Source of the DNA: Chryseobacterium glaciei
Lineage (GTDB): Bacteria; Bacteroidota; Bacteroidia; Flavobacteriales; Weeksellaceae
Reading direction: 5' to 3'
NCBI RefSeq assembly: GCF_001648155.1
Contig: NZ_CP015199.1
Span: 1,622,501 to 1,686,500, forward strand
DNA: 64,000 nt
Below, in pieces: positions 45,186 to 52,564 of the stretch (position 1 is the first letter of the stretch; every line of letters begins with the position of its first letter). The notes beneath the pieces are model-generated. The model was not told where the DNA came from. It made no database searches and was given only the letters and a program-made list of their open reading frames with translations. The translations under genes and the position numbers were made by a program.

Positions 45186-46736
45186 TTAATAAACACATGG
45201 CTTATCCGTTACACTAAATCCTATTTTTTCAAGAGGCATAAATGTATTTGAACCAGGTTCCGATTTATAAATTCTAATAGCGCTTCCTAATTTACTCATT
45301 AATGCCCATACTCCCGCATCACCGACATTGGTAGAATTGTTTGCAAATAAATAGTTCTGTGCCTCACTAACATAAGTACTGTTGTAGGCGTCCGGGTCCT
45401 GCAGAAAAATATTATATTCTGCCTGGAGTGCTGCCCAGTCTTCAACCTCAATCAGATACCCGGTACCATCAGGCAGATAGGTGGTAACTTCGACCTCCTC
45501 CTTATAATAATTTACTGCACTTTGACCAGCAGCCAGCAAAGCCGGATTGTTAAGATTACCGAGTCCCCAAAATGCATCTCTCGGTGAAGGACCTGTGCCG
45601 CCCGGGTGGCCATGGGCAATTCCCGTGGTGTATCCGTCAACATTATTCCAGTGGAAACTAGAGGTAAATGAGTTCGTAGCTGTATTAGTCCTGGGAGTTA
45701 CTGGATTATATCCAAAAGAACCTGCTCCCCATGCATTTACGTTTTGTTCAGCTCCCCATTCAACCGTTGATGAATTGGAAATAATTGTTGCTTTATTGGC
45801 GACAATATTGGGTTGGGCAGTCCTTAAATTAATAGCATTTTTTCTCGCACAAGGATCTCTTGGACAATAGGCTACTCCGCTTGTGCCACCTATACAGCCG
45901 CAAGGGCTGCCGTAAGCCAGTCCGTTTAAAACTCCCATACAATCAACAGTAACGTTGGTATCGCCGCCAGGCTGGCCACCGCCTCCACCACCACTTCCAC
46001 CATCGCCGCAGGTCATATACAAAAATTCTTTTTCCACCGATATTATGCCACCATTGCCATCAAATGTAGTAGTTACAAGATACCAGTTTATACACTGAGT
46101 TTCTGCCATCATCGTCACATTACTTGCATACCTTATGGTAGGCTCCTCAGTGCTCATGTTATTGCTAACTTTTTGATCCGTCAAACTCTTCTTTCCTTGG
46201 GTAATCTGCGCGCTCCCATTCACTAATTTGCCATCTTTATAGATTCTACCGTTAACATACTTATATTGAAGATCATAGAGTAAAACGGTTCCGGTAAAGT
46301 TTTCAATCTTTGATTGATTGAATTGTGCAGGCAATTTATCTTTCTCTCTTTCTAAGGCTTCGGGCTTAGCAAAGAACTCGACTATATTTCCTGAAATAAT
46401 TTTCCCTCCATTTTCGATAAAAACATATTTCCTGATATAATTGAGTTGCGTGGAAGCGATTTTGTACTCCGGAATAGAGACTGACAATAAGGTTGAGCCG
46501 TCTGCTAATTTCTGTTGCAAAGCATCTGCCCACATTGGTTTTGTAGCTTCACTGGATTTCACTTCAGATAAAGTATTTTGCTGTGAATTCCTTGAAGACG
46601 TTAGAAATAACTTAGCGGACTGGATGATGTCTGCGGTAGGTTTTTGAGACGATTCTGGTTCATTATCCTTGCGACAGGCCAGATGACAAACTATCCCAAG
46701 AAAAAACAAGAGACATACAATGTAGACTTTTTTCAT
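45186..46736 (-). CDS. Exported lipoprotein with JAMM-like C-terminal HxHP motif
   Basis: 516 aa. N-terminal signal with a lipobox-like HLAC (Cys21). A first domain (about 30-240) resembles the lipoprotein half of secreted proteins seen next to this gene type. A glycine-rich linker GSGGGGGGQPGG and a Cys-rich segment (DCMGVLNG, CGCIGG, CPRDPCARKN) precede the C-terminal domain, which holds AHGHPGGTGPSPRDAFWG at about 373-390. That is H-x-H-P...PS-x-x-D, the metal-binding pattern of JAMM/RadC-type peptidases, one residue shorter in its spacer than the textbook motif. A metal-dependent peptidase or deamidase role is an inference. Confidence 0.6.
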   Translation of the reverse strand: MKKVYIVCLLFFLGIVCHLACRKDNEPESSQKPTADIIQSAKLFLTSSRNSQQNTLSEVKSSEATKPMWADALQQKLADGSTLLSVSIPEYKIASTQLNYIRKYVFIENGGKIISGNIVEFFAKPEALEREKDKLPAQFNQSKIENFTGTVLLYDLQYKYVNGRIYKDGKLVNGSAQITQGKKSLTDQKVSNNMSTEEPTIRYASNVTMMAETQCINWYLVTTTFDGNGGIISVEKEFLYMTCGDGGSGGGGGGQPGGDTNVTVDCMGVLNGLAYGSPCGCIGGTSGVAYCPRDPCARKNAINLRTAQPNIVANKATIISNSSTVEWGAEQNVNAWGAGSFGYNPVTPRTNTATNSFTSSFHWNNVDGYTTGIAHGHPGGTGPSPRDAFWGLGNLNNPALLAAGQSAVNYYKEEVEVTTYLPDGTGYLIEVEDWAALQAEYNIFLQDPDAYNSTYVSEAQNYLFANNSTNVGDAGVWALMSKLGSAIRIYKSEPGSNTFMPLEKIGFSVTDKPCVY

Positions 46737-47184
46737 GTTTTGAGTAAATTAATTTTAGAGTGAATGTTAAAAAATATAATTATTTCTGATGGGGCTGCGT
46801 TTTGCAATTACAACTAAGAGATTTATACTTTCTAAAGTCGTAATACGCCAAAGTTTTAATTTTCTTTACCTTAAGGAATTTTATTTCTCATGATGAATAC
46901 TTTTTGGCAAAATTTAATTAATAAATTAAAGGCTTTCAGCACACATCTTTGTAAGAGCAATTTGTATTTTTTATCTATCAAATTCTAATTTAAGATCTCA
47001 TTTTATATACATAGGGCAAAATTCGGTATAAACAGGTCTATTTCCGTGATAGAAAGTATCACTTTCACAATTCTCACATTTATATTTTCAATAATATTTG
47101 TCGTATACTTCAAATTACCAAGTACTTACAGGCATTTTTCTTTTTAGAAAATAGAAATTATTAATTATTTATGCTAGTTTAGTC
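46737..47184. other. AT-rich region upstream of the lipoprotein operon
   Basis: About 450 bp without a supported gene. It should carry the promoter for the leftward lipoprotein/Wzy group; no clear TAnnTTTG box was seen on the minus strand. A 32-codon frame at 46889 has no family or ribosome site and is not called. Confidence 0.45.
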
Positions 47185-47273
47185 TCGTGGGGGTGAGAGC
47201 CCACGATCATTATTTACATAATGAGAGCGTTAATTTAGATTGGCAGGCACATTAAGTTGTGTCTGCTTTTTTT
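47185..47273 (+). ncRNA. Candidate small RNA with three hairpins and terminator
   Basis: Three consecutive hairpins: TCGTGGG/CCCACGA (47185-47206, 8-nt loop), CATTAT/ATAATG (47208-47223) and GCAGGCACA/TGTGTCTGC (47243-47266), the last followed by seven T as an intrinsic terminator. Upstream, TAGTTTAG (about 47174) is a one-mismatch TAnnTTTG box. There is no ORF across it. The GC content of the first and last stems stands out from the AT-rich surroundings. This may be a small RNA, or a leader left behind by a mobile element. Confidence 0.45.
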
Positions 47274-47380
47274 CTGCAGATTTTCTCCACTGGCGTTTAA
47301 CTTTCTGTTAGCTCATGGAAGTGGGATATGGATAATCATAATTCTTTTTTTATGAATTTCTGACCAAAGGAAATTAATAT

Positions 47381-47713
47381 CTATTCAATCTTTAAAAAAC
47401 GCTGATGGTTCCAGTAACCCAATTTTGACCATTCTGAGGCCGTCGGAATTCTAATTAAGTACAACTCCATTTCATGGGCTGGGTCATCGGTCCAATCCTT
47501 AACTTGAACCTTGATTTGATAATTTCCTAATATAGTTAATTTAATATCTGCAACTTTGCACGAATTATACCTATCATTTGCCCAGTCCTCTAATGCAATC
47601 AAAAGATCATCCTCATTAGTTACAATAAATAGATACTTTAATGACTTTCCATGAAAATATCCATCTTCCCCTTCTTCGTCATTGAGAAAATATATTCCTT
47701 GATCTATTTTCAT
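47381..47713 (-). CDS. Uncharacterised 110-aa protein
   Basis: 110 aa, soluble, acidic. MKIDQGIYFLNDEEGEDGYF, HGKSLKYLFIVTNEDDLLIA and MELYLIRIPTASEWSKLGYW suggest an alpha/beta fold. No family is recognised. It is the last of three small leftward genes; the gap to the previous one is 15 bp. The trio may be a unit such as an immunity-type cargo, but nothing in the sequence proves it. Confidence 0.5.
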   Translation of the reverse strand: MKIDQGIYFLNDEEGEDGYFHGKSLKYLFIVTNEDDLLIALEDWANDRYNSCKVADIKLTILGNYQIKVQVKDWTDDPAHEMELYLIRIPTASEWSKLGYWNHQRFLKIE

Positions 47714-47728
47714 AATTTTAATTGTTGC

Positions 47729-47917
47729 TTATTGAGATTTATTATTTCTTTCATGATAGACTTTTAGAGCATCTTCGTTAGTCAAATTTTCATTTTTTGC
47801 AATTGCTATTATTTCTTCAAAATTTGATCTGCCTTTACCACTCGCACCCAAAATAATTCCATTGGAAAAATTATCAGTACTATTTTCTTTAATTACTTTT
47901 TTGATTTCATTTTTCAT
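47729..47917 (-). CDS. Uncharacterised 62-aa protein
   Basis: 62 aa from ATG 47917; a GTG five codons upstream is possible. MKNEIKKVIKENSTDNFSNG, IILGASGKGRSNFEEIIAIA and KNENLTNEDALKVYHERNNK look like helix-turn-helix-rich small proteins but match no family that I know. It sits between the 110-aa and 74-aa genes with short gaps. Confidence 0.45.
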   Translation of the reverse strand: MKNEIKKVIKENSTDNFSNGIILGASGKGRSNFEEIIAIAKNENLTNEDALKVYHERNNKSQ

Positions 47918-47978
47918 ATCATTGTCTTTCACTTAGGTTCGTTTTTTTTTAACAATTAAATGTTTGTCTTACATAAAG

Positions 47979-48203
47979 TTAATTAGGCCATTCAACAAAT
48001 AGATAAGAGTAGAACCCAAGTGTTAACTTATCAGTTGAAGCCTCAATCTTTTGATGTGGATAATTTATAATTGCTTTATCAATGAATGCCGTGATTTCGT
48101 TATCCGTCATTTTGCGGAAGCTTTCAAGAAAATCAATATTAGTTCCTGCTAAACGCTGGACTTCGAGCATTACCAAATAATGTATTTTATAGTCTTTTTC
48201 CAT
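47979..48203 (-). CDS. Uncharacterised 74-aa protein
   Basis: 74 aa. MEKDYKIHYLVMLEVQRLAG, TNIDFLESFRKMTDNEITAF and IDKAIINYPHQKIEASTDKL form mainly helices. No family recognised. It is the first gene of the three-gene leftward group; a strong bidirectional terminator lies 105 bp upstream of its start. Confidence 0.5.
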   Translation of the reverse strand: MEKDYKIHYLVMLEVQRLAGTNIDFLESFRKMTDNEITAFIDKAIINYPHQKIEASTDKLTLGFYSYLFVEWPN

Positions 48204-48308
48204 AATATTTCCGTTTATTTAAAGTAGTCTAGATGTGATATTGTATTTTTTCCATTTCTAAAATACTTCTTTATTGTAAGCGACAACCACAACTAACTTA
48301 ATCAATTA

Positions 48309-48339
48309 AAAAATCCGAAGTGACGCTCTTCGGATTTTT
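48309..48339. terminator. Bidirectional terminator, owner unknown
   Basis: AAAAATCCGAAG (48309-48320) and CTTCGGATTTTT (48328-48339) form a perfect 12-bp stem with flanking A and T runs on both strands. Confidence 0.75.
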
Positions 48340-48879
48340 ATCTTGTATTTTTCACAAACTATTAAATTATCTCTAAACTTTTAGGTTCTTATTTTCATTA
48401 AGCAAACCTAAATTCACCTCATTTTGTTGGATGCCACGTCTGGAAATATCGATATACACCAATTCACTAATAAACTTATGATAAGTTACAATATTGCATA
48501 GGTGCGAGGCAGACTTTAATTTTTTCAGCTAGCATTAAAAAAAACTACAGTAACTTTTTTCCTGTTCGATTATTTATTGGACTGTTCTTGTACCTTTTAT
48601 TTAAAGTAAGTCATTCATAAAGGAAATAATACGATGCATGTAGAAATTACACCGATATATGTAACCGAAAGACTTTTTATTTAGATAAAATATATTTTCG
48701 ATATAGTGATTTATACGCACAATAAAATTAGCATAAAAACGCTCAATCGCTGTCTGTTAATACTGATCCATACCTTGGATTTTATGAACATTAATTATAT
48801 CAATCTACATATTTAAAAACAACTTATGAGTACAAATTATCTAATGAAAACGCGAAGGTATTTGACAATTGGAACAAAA

Positions 48880-48917
48880 AAGTGCCTGACCTCATTTGTG
48901 GTACAGGCATCTTTTTT
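48880..48917 (+). terminator. Terminator upstream of the receiver-domain gene
   Basis: AGTGCCTGACC pairs with GGTACAGGCAT (one wobble and one mismatch) and is followed by CTTTTTT. A 42-codon frame (48826-48954) runs through it and is not called. Confidence 0.6.
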
Positions 48918-49001
48918 ATTACCGACAGAAATATTAAGACCCTTAATTGTTTAAAACAGCCCCAAGACCTCTCTTCAGAATAATCACTTGACAAATTAAT
49001 T

Positions 49002-49367
49002 ATGAACCTTACATGCTACATTGTTGATGATGAACATCATTGCATCACTTTTATTACTGACCTTATCAAGGAAACACAGTTATTCAGGATCATCGGTACT
49101 GCGACTGATCCAAGAACTGCAATAACGGAGATAAAGGAACTAAAGCCTGATGTTATATTTACAGATATCAATATGCCATATATTTCGGGTATTGATCTAG
49201 CAGCCCAAGTTGAGCACATAGGGTTAGTGGTATTTATTAGTTCTGACATACTATTTTCGCACCCACGGATAGATCTTCAGAAGTCCATGTTTTTAGGTAA
49301 GCCGGTGAGCTTACGTGATTTCTCAAAAGCTGCCGCTCAAATTAAATCAAGATTAGGTCATAAGTGA
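49002..49367 (+). CDS. Single-domain response regulator (LytR-like receiver)
   Basis: 121 aa. MNLTCYIVDDEHHCITFITD, DVIFTDINMPYISGIDLA (phospho-acceptor Asp), VVFISSDILF and FLGKPVSLRDFSKAA show a complete receiver domain of the type found in LytTR regulators, but the LytTR DNA-binding half is missing, with a stop straight after the domain. It may be a truncated LytTR gene or a stand-alone receiver. No histidine kinase is adjacent. Confidence 0.8.
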   Translation: MNLTCYIVDDEHHCITFITDLIKETQLFRIIGTATDPRTAITEIKELKPDVIFTDINMPYISGIDLAAQVEHIGLVVFISSDILFSHPRIDLQKSMFLGKPVSLRDFSKAAAQIKSRLGHK

Positions 49368-49421
49368 TAACAGCAGTATAAATGTAATAGGGATAAGGTC
49401 AGCAAAAAGATTGATTATTTA

Positions 49422-49500
49422 TGGCATCCCTGTCGGGCGGGCTTTCTGCTATATCTCCCATACCGGAGGATGCCGCTGCAATTCCTGATGCAGAAAAACC
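49422..49500. repeat. GC-rich intergenic repeat-like segment
   Basis: GGCATCCCTGTCGGGCGGGC followed by TTTCTGCTATAT stands out in AT-rich DNA. Its reverse complement (AGCAGAAAGCCCGCCCGACA) resembles the core GCGGACAGCCCGACCC in the segment at 62498-62638. I recall this kind of sequence as dispersed in Chryseobacterium-type genomes, but this cannot be tested here. Confidence 0.4.
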
Positions 49501-49621
49501 GCATTTTCAATGCACTGATTTTTAAGTATCAGTAGGAACCTGCGCCAACCCATATTTGTATTCAGTCAATTTCAATGGATGATTGTCTACGTCTATTCTT
49601 TGTTTGGCTTTAAGTCTGCTT

Positions 49622-49894
49622 TTAGGCTTTATGAACTCTCTTTGTTTTAAACATATCTTTTGCGACATTTATCATTCGTAACGATGTTAAGTATTCCGAG
49701 GGGTCATCGACGATTACATTCTCCATGATCAACAATTGCTCACCTGGCATAAATTTCAAAACGTGTTTTTCATTTTTAATTGTAATTATATAATAATCAC
49801 CGTCCTGCTCAATTTTACGGACTAATCCTAAATTGATCAGATAATTCCCAATTTTAAGATCTTTAGCTTCAACCTTTTTTATATCCTCAATCAT
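49622..49894 (-). CDS. Uncharacterised 90-aa protein, SH3-like beta fold
   Basis: 90 aa: IKKVEAKDLKIGNYLINLGL, VRKIEQDGDYYIITIKNEKH and VLKFMPGEQLLIMENVIVDD. The pattern of a small beta-barrel (lead helix, then five strands around GNYLINLG and GEQLLI) is clear, but I cannot name the family. It is alone between a response regulator and an intergenic RNA candidate. Probably cytosolic. Confidence 0.55.
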   Translation of the reverse strand: MIEDIKKVEAKDLKIGNYLINLGLVRKIEQDGDYYIITIKNEKHVLKFMPGEQLLIMENVIVDDPSEYLTSLRMINVAKDMFKTKRVHKA

Positions 49895-50253
49895 ATCATT
49901 AGGTTAGTGAAAATAAATACTAATATAAATATAATCTGCACCTTTGACTATAGTATGAGGGTAGTAAAGATTTTGAACCTTAATATGAGAAAACAGTTAC
50001 GACAACCATTGAGTTTAAAGTCTGGGAATGCATTATTTTTCTCGCTTGCTTTGTAAATCTTAACTGTACAGAAAAACAGATCGAATCGAAATTAACTCAA
50101 TGTATCAAGGAAGATTTTCTACAATTAGTTTTTTTTACCAGTCTAATCAACATTGTTTTTACAAGCTGTAGCTATAACTATTTGATAATCAAATTAAGAG
50201 AAATAATTACAAAAATTACCTTGAATTTTGTTGCATGAATCAGGGATTTCTCC
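49895..50253. other. AT-rich region before the 50.3-kb RNA candidate
   Basis: 360 bp without a supported gene; a 33-codon frame at about 49956 has no recognisable content. The right end of the accessory DNA may lie in or near this stretch, because gene content becomes chromosomal beyond 50.4 kb. Confidence 0.4.
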
Positions 50254-50426
50254 TATATTTGCACCAGCAATTGCAGCTAACAAAATAAGATATCAGAATC
50301 GAATGAGTAATTCGATGAGTTAACAAAACAGAATTTTGTAAATCACTGATAATAAGCATATTACTCGATAGGTGGTATTCCCCTACGGGCTACAAAAGAG
50401 ACTTTATTTTTAAAGTCTCTTTTTTT
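50254..50426 (+). ncRNA. Candidate ~155-nt RNA with strong promoter and terminator
   Basis: TATATTTG (50254-50261) is a perfect TAnnTTTG promoter box with TTG 20 bp upstream (50231-50233). The transcript would start near 50268. It contains hairpins ATCGAAT/ATTCGAT (50298-50316) and ACAAAA/TTTTGT (50323-50339), a GC-rich stretch near 50371-50392, and a strong terminator AGAGACTTTA/TAAAGTCTCT plus six T (50397-50426). There is no ORF. It could be a flavobacterial small RNA; it ends 60 bp before the promoter of the GntR-type regulator gene, so it does not read into it. Confidence 0.55.
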
Positions 50427-50486
50427 GCTTTTATATCTAAAACCTATTCTTTACATAATTTATTCTGTCATAATTATAAAAATGCT

Positions 50487-50515
50487 TACCTTTGCAATCA
50501 TCAGATGATAAGATG
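50487..50515 (+). promoter_or_regulatory. Promoter box and operator for the GntR-family gene
   Basis: TACCTTTG (50487-50494) is a TAnnTTTG box. Directly after it TCATCAGATGATAAGATG (50498-50515) contains the palindrome TCATC-A-GATGA. The same 18 bp, with one change, recurs upstream of the MFS gene. Binding at the start site would repress the regulator's own gene. Confidence 0.65.
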
Positions 50516-50523
50516 TATATGTT

Positions 50524-51183
50524 ATGCAAATTCAAAGAAAAACATTAGCTCAAGAAGTAGCGGAAAGATTGATCGAAGGTATTCTTAATGAAGAATATCC
50601 TGTCGGTGAAAAATTACCGATCGAACCTGAGCTTATGAAAATCTATGGTGTAGGAAGATCGAGCATTCGTGAGGCGATAAAAATTCTATCGATTAAAGGT
50701 GTATTGAGTGTACAACAGGGTGTGGGAACATTTGTAGTTTCTAAAAACATTCAGGAATCATTGGATATTCAAATGAGTAAAGCAGAAATTGAAGAAGTTC
50801 TTGAAGTAAGATCTCTGCTAGATTCAAAAATTGCAGCAAAGGCAGCCATCAATCATACTGAGAAAGAATTAAAAGCAATTAAAGCTTACTTAGATCTTAG
50901 AGAGCAATTGGCTGAAGAAAATAAAGCACAAGAATGTTATCTAGCAGATATTAACTTCCATGTCGCGATTGCTGAAGCTTGTGGAAATACACTGTTAATG
51001 GACATTTATAAAATTGCGAGTAAGAATATTCTTAGAAGTTTCGAAACCAATCATAACAATAATACCCATTCTTTTAAGATCTCACAGAACATACATACGG
51101 AACTTTACAACAGCATAGAAAGTAAAGATCCAGAGAGAGCCGCTCTTATTGCTCAAAAAATTGTCGAAAAATTATATTACTAA
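50524..51183 (+). CDS. GntR/FadR-family transcriptional regulator
   Basis: 219 aa. The winged helix is in TLAQEVAERLIEGILNEEYP, GEKLPIEPELMKIYGVGRSS and IREAIKILSIKGVLSVQQGV; the FCD ligand domain has EVLEVRSLLDSKIAAKAAIN, ADINFHVAIAEACGN (metal-site Asp and His) and QNIHTELYNSIESKD. FCD regulators usually respond to organic acids or sugars. It lies 67 bp upstream of an MFS transporter gene, with a shared operator sequence in front of both, so it likely represses itself and the transporter. Confidence 0.92.
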   Translation: MQIQRKTLAQEVAERLIEGILNEEYPVGEKLPIEPELMKIYGVGRSSIREAIKILSIKGVLSVQQGVGTFVVSKNIQESLDIQMSKAEIEEVLEVRSLLDSKIAAKAAINHTEKELKAIKAYLDLREQLAEENKAQECYLADINFHVAIAEACGNTLLMDIYKIASKNILRSFETNHNNNTHSFKISQNIHTELYNSIESKDPERAALIAQKIVEKLYY

Positions 51184-51213
51184 TAAAATTAATCATTAAA
51201 ATTATAACAAAAT

Positions 51214-51231
51214 TCATCAGATGACAAGATG
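51214..51231 (+). promoter_or_regulatory. Second GntR operator, upstream of the MFS gene
   Basis: TCATCAGATGACAAGATG matches the operator at 50498-50515 in 17 of 18 positions. It lies 20 bp before the MFS start codon in the 67-bp spacer, consistent with an internal regulated promoter. Confidence 0.65.
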
Positions 51232-51250
51232 AATTTAAAATCACTACAAT

Positions 51251-52462
51251 ATGGATAACATACAGACTAAAACAATTGACACTAACAAAATTGTTTATCC
51301 AATCTTATTTATGATCAGTTTTTCGCATTTTTTGAATGACCTGATCCAATCTACCATCCCATCATTATACCCAATCCTGAAAGGCGAGTTTAGCTTATCA
51401 TTTTCGCAAATTGGTATTATTACCTTGGTATTTCAGCTTACAGCTTCCATTTTACAGCCATTTGTAGGAATTTATACCGATAAAAAGCCAAATCCTAGAT
51501 CTTTAGCCATCGGAATGGGATTATCAATGGCAGGGCTTTTACTTTTGGCATCAGCTCATCAGTATTATGTCATTCTAATTTCAGTTGCTTTGATCGGAAT
51601 GGGTTCATCTATATTTCATCCAGAAGCTTCAAGGGTTGCACAACTCGCTTCCGGTGGACAAAAAGGACTTGCTCAATCTATTTTTCAGGTAGGTGGTAAT
51701 TCCGGAAGTGCGATTGGGCCTTTGTTAGTCGCACTTATCATACTCCCTTTAGGTCAGGGATACGTTGGATTATTTGCCATCGCCGCTTTTATCGGAATTA
51801 TTCTTTTATGGAGAATCGGAAACTGGTATGCTGAAAGATTAGCATTCAAAAAAACAGCAAAACATAAGGACTTGGTTGTTAATATTCAGTTATCAAGAAA
51901 AAAAGTAATCTTTTCCGTGAGTATTTTATTGGCTTTGGTATTTTCAAAATACATTTATCTCGCTTCAATGACGAATTATTTTACCTTCTTCCTGATCGAT
52001 AAATTTCATATTTCTGTAAAGGATTCTCAATTATATCTATTTATGTTTCTTGCAGCAGTTGCAGTCGGAACTATTTTAGGCGGAAAATTAGGTGATAAAT
52101 ACGGAAGAAAGAAAATTATCTGGATCTCAATTTTAGGTGCTGCTCCTTTTACGCTTTGTCTTCCCTATCTTTCTTTGGTTTGGACGATTGCATTTGCCGT
52201 TATCATCGGATTGATTATTGCTTCAGCATTTTCTGCCATTTTGGTATACGCAACAGATCTTATGCCTGATAAAATTGGTTTAGTTGCCGGATTATTCTTC
52301 GGATTTATGTTTGGAATGGGCGGAATTGGTTCTGCCGTTTTAGGTGCAGTAGCTGATGATACAAGTATTGAATATGTATTTAAGATCTGTGCATTTTTAC
52401 CTTTGATGGGTATTATTACTGCTCTTTTACCAAATATTCAGGGAACGAAGAAAAGTAAATAA
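51251..52462 (+). CDS. MFS transporter, fosmidomycin-resistance (Fsr)-like
   Basis: 403 aa with 12 predicted spans. FSHFLNDLIQSTIPSLYPIL, QPFVGIYTDKKPNPRSLAIG, GSSIFHPEASRVAQLASGGQ and FQVGGNSGSAIGPLLVALII are strong signatures of the Fsr-like branch of MFS exporters; LGGKLGDKYGRKKIIWI is the second-half MFS motif. It probably exports a small organic compound. The natural substrate is unknown; fosmidomycin resistance in E. coli is the founding phenotype only. It is controlled, by inference, by the upstream GntR-type regulator. Confidence 0.9.
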   Translation: MDNIQTKTIDTNKIVYPILFMISFSHFLNDLIQSTIPSLYPILKGEFSLSFSQIGIITLVFQLTASILQPFVGIYTDKKPNPRSLAIGMGLSMAGLLLLASAHQYYVILISVALIGMGSSIFHPEASRVAQLASGGQKGLAQSIFQVGGNSGSAIGPLLVALIILPLGQGYVGLFAIAAFIGIILLWRIGNWYAERLAFKKTAKHKDLVVNIQLSRKKVIFSVSILLALVFSKYIYLASMTNYFTFFLIDKFHISVKDSQLYLFMFLAAVAVGTILGGKLGDKYGRKKIIWISILGAAPFTLCLPYLSLVWTIAFAVIIGLIIASAFSAILVYATDLMPDKIGLVAGLFFGFMFGMGGIGSAVLGAVADDTSIEYVFKICAFLPLMGIITALLPNIQGTKKSK

Positions 52463-52493
52463 GTTTTAAATTAATTTAAATTTCAACAATAAA

Positions 52494-52522
52494 AAACCCT
52501 TTACTACAATAGTAAAGGGTTT
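52494..52522. terminator. Bidirectional terminator between MFS and T9SS protein genes
   Basis: AAACCCTTTACTA (52494-52506) and TAGTAAAGGGTTT (52510-52522) form a perfect 13-bp stem with a 3-nt loop, flanked by A and T, between convergent genes. Confidence 0.85.
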
Positions 52523-52564
52523 CGTTATCTAATTATTAAAAATAAAATTCTTTCCGAACTGTAA

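Larger units (their letters stand above)
48204..49001. other. 800-bp gene-poor stretch with two terminators
   Basis: No gene is supported here. It contains a bidirectional terminator at 48309-48339 and a plus-strand one at 48880-48917, neither of which ends a recognisable gene. The rest is AT-rich. Untranslated RNAs ending at these terminators are possible. Confidence 0.5.

Noticed and set aside
48826..48954. 42-codon frame through the terminator at 48880
   Set aside because: A strong hairpin plus T run inside the frame and no family make translation unlikely.
50371..50392. Possible tRNA 3' end or T-arm (CCCCTACGGGCTAC)
   Set aside because: No T-loop GTTCRA, no acceptor partner upstream and no cloverleaf can be drawn.
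50254..50426. 6S RNA interpretation of the 155-nt candidate
   Set aside because: The 5' and 3' ends do not pair into the long closing stem expected for 6S RNA.
40359..50523. ICE right end, integrase and att site
   Set aside because: No tyrosine or serine recombinase is encoded here. GTAnnTTTGC-like strings at 50253 and 50486 coincide with promoter boxes, so they cannot be taken as att sites without the other end of the element.
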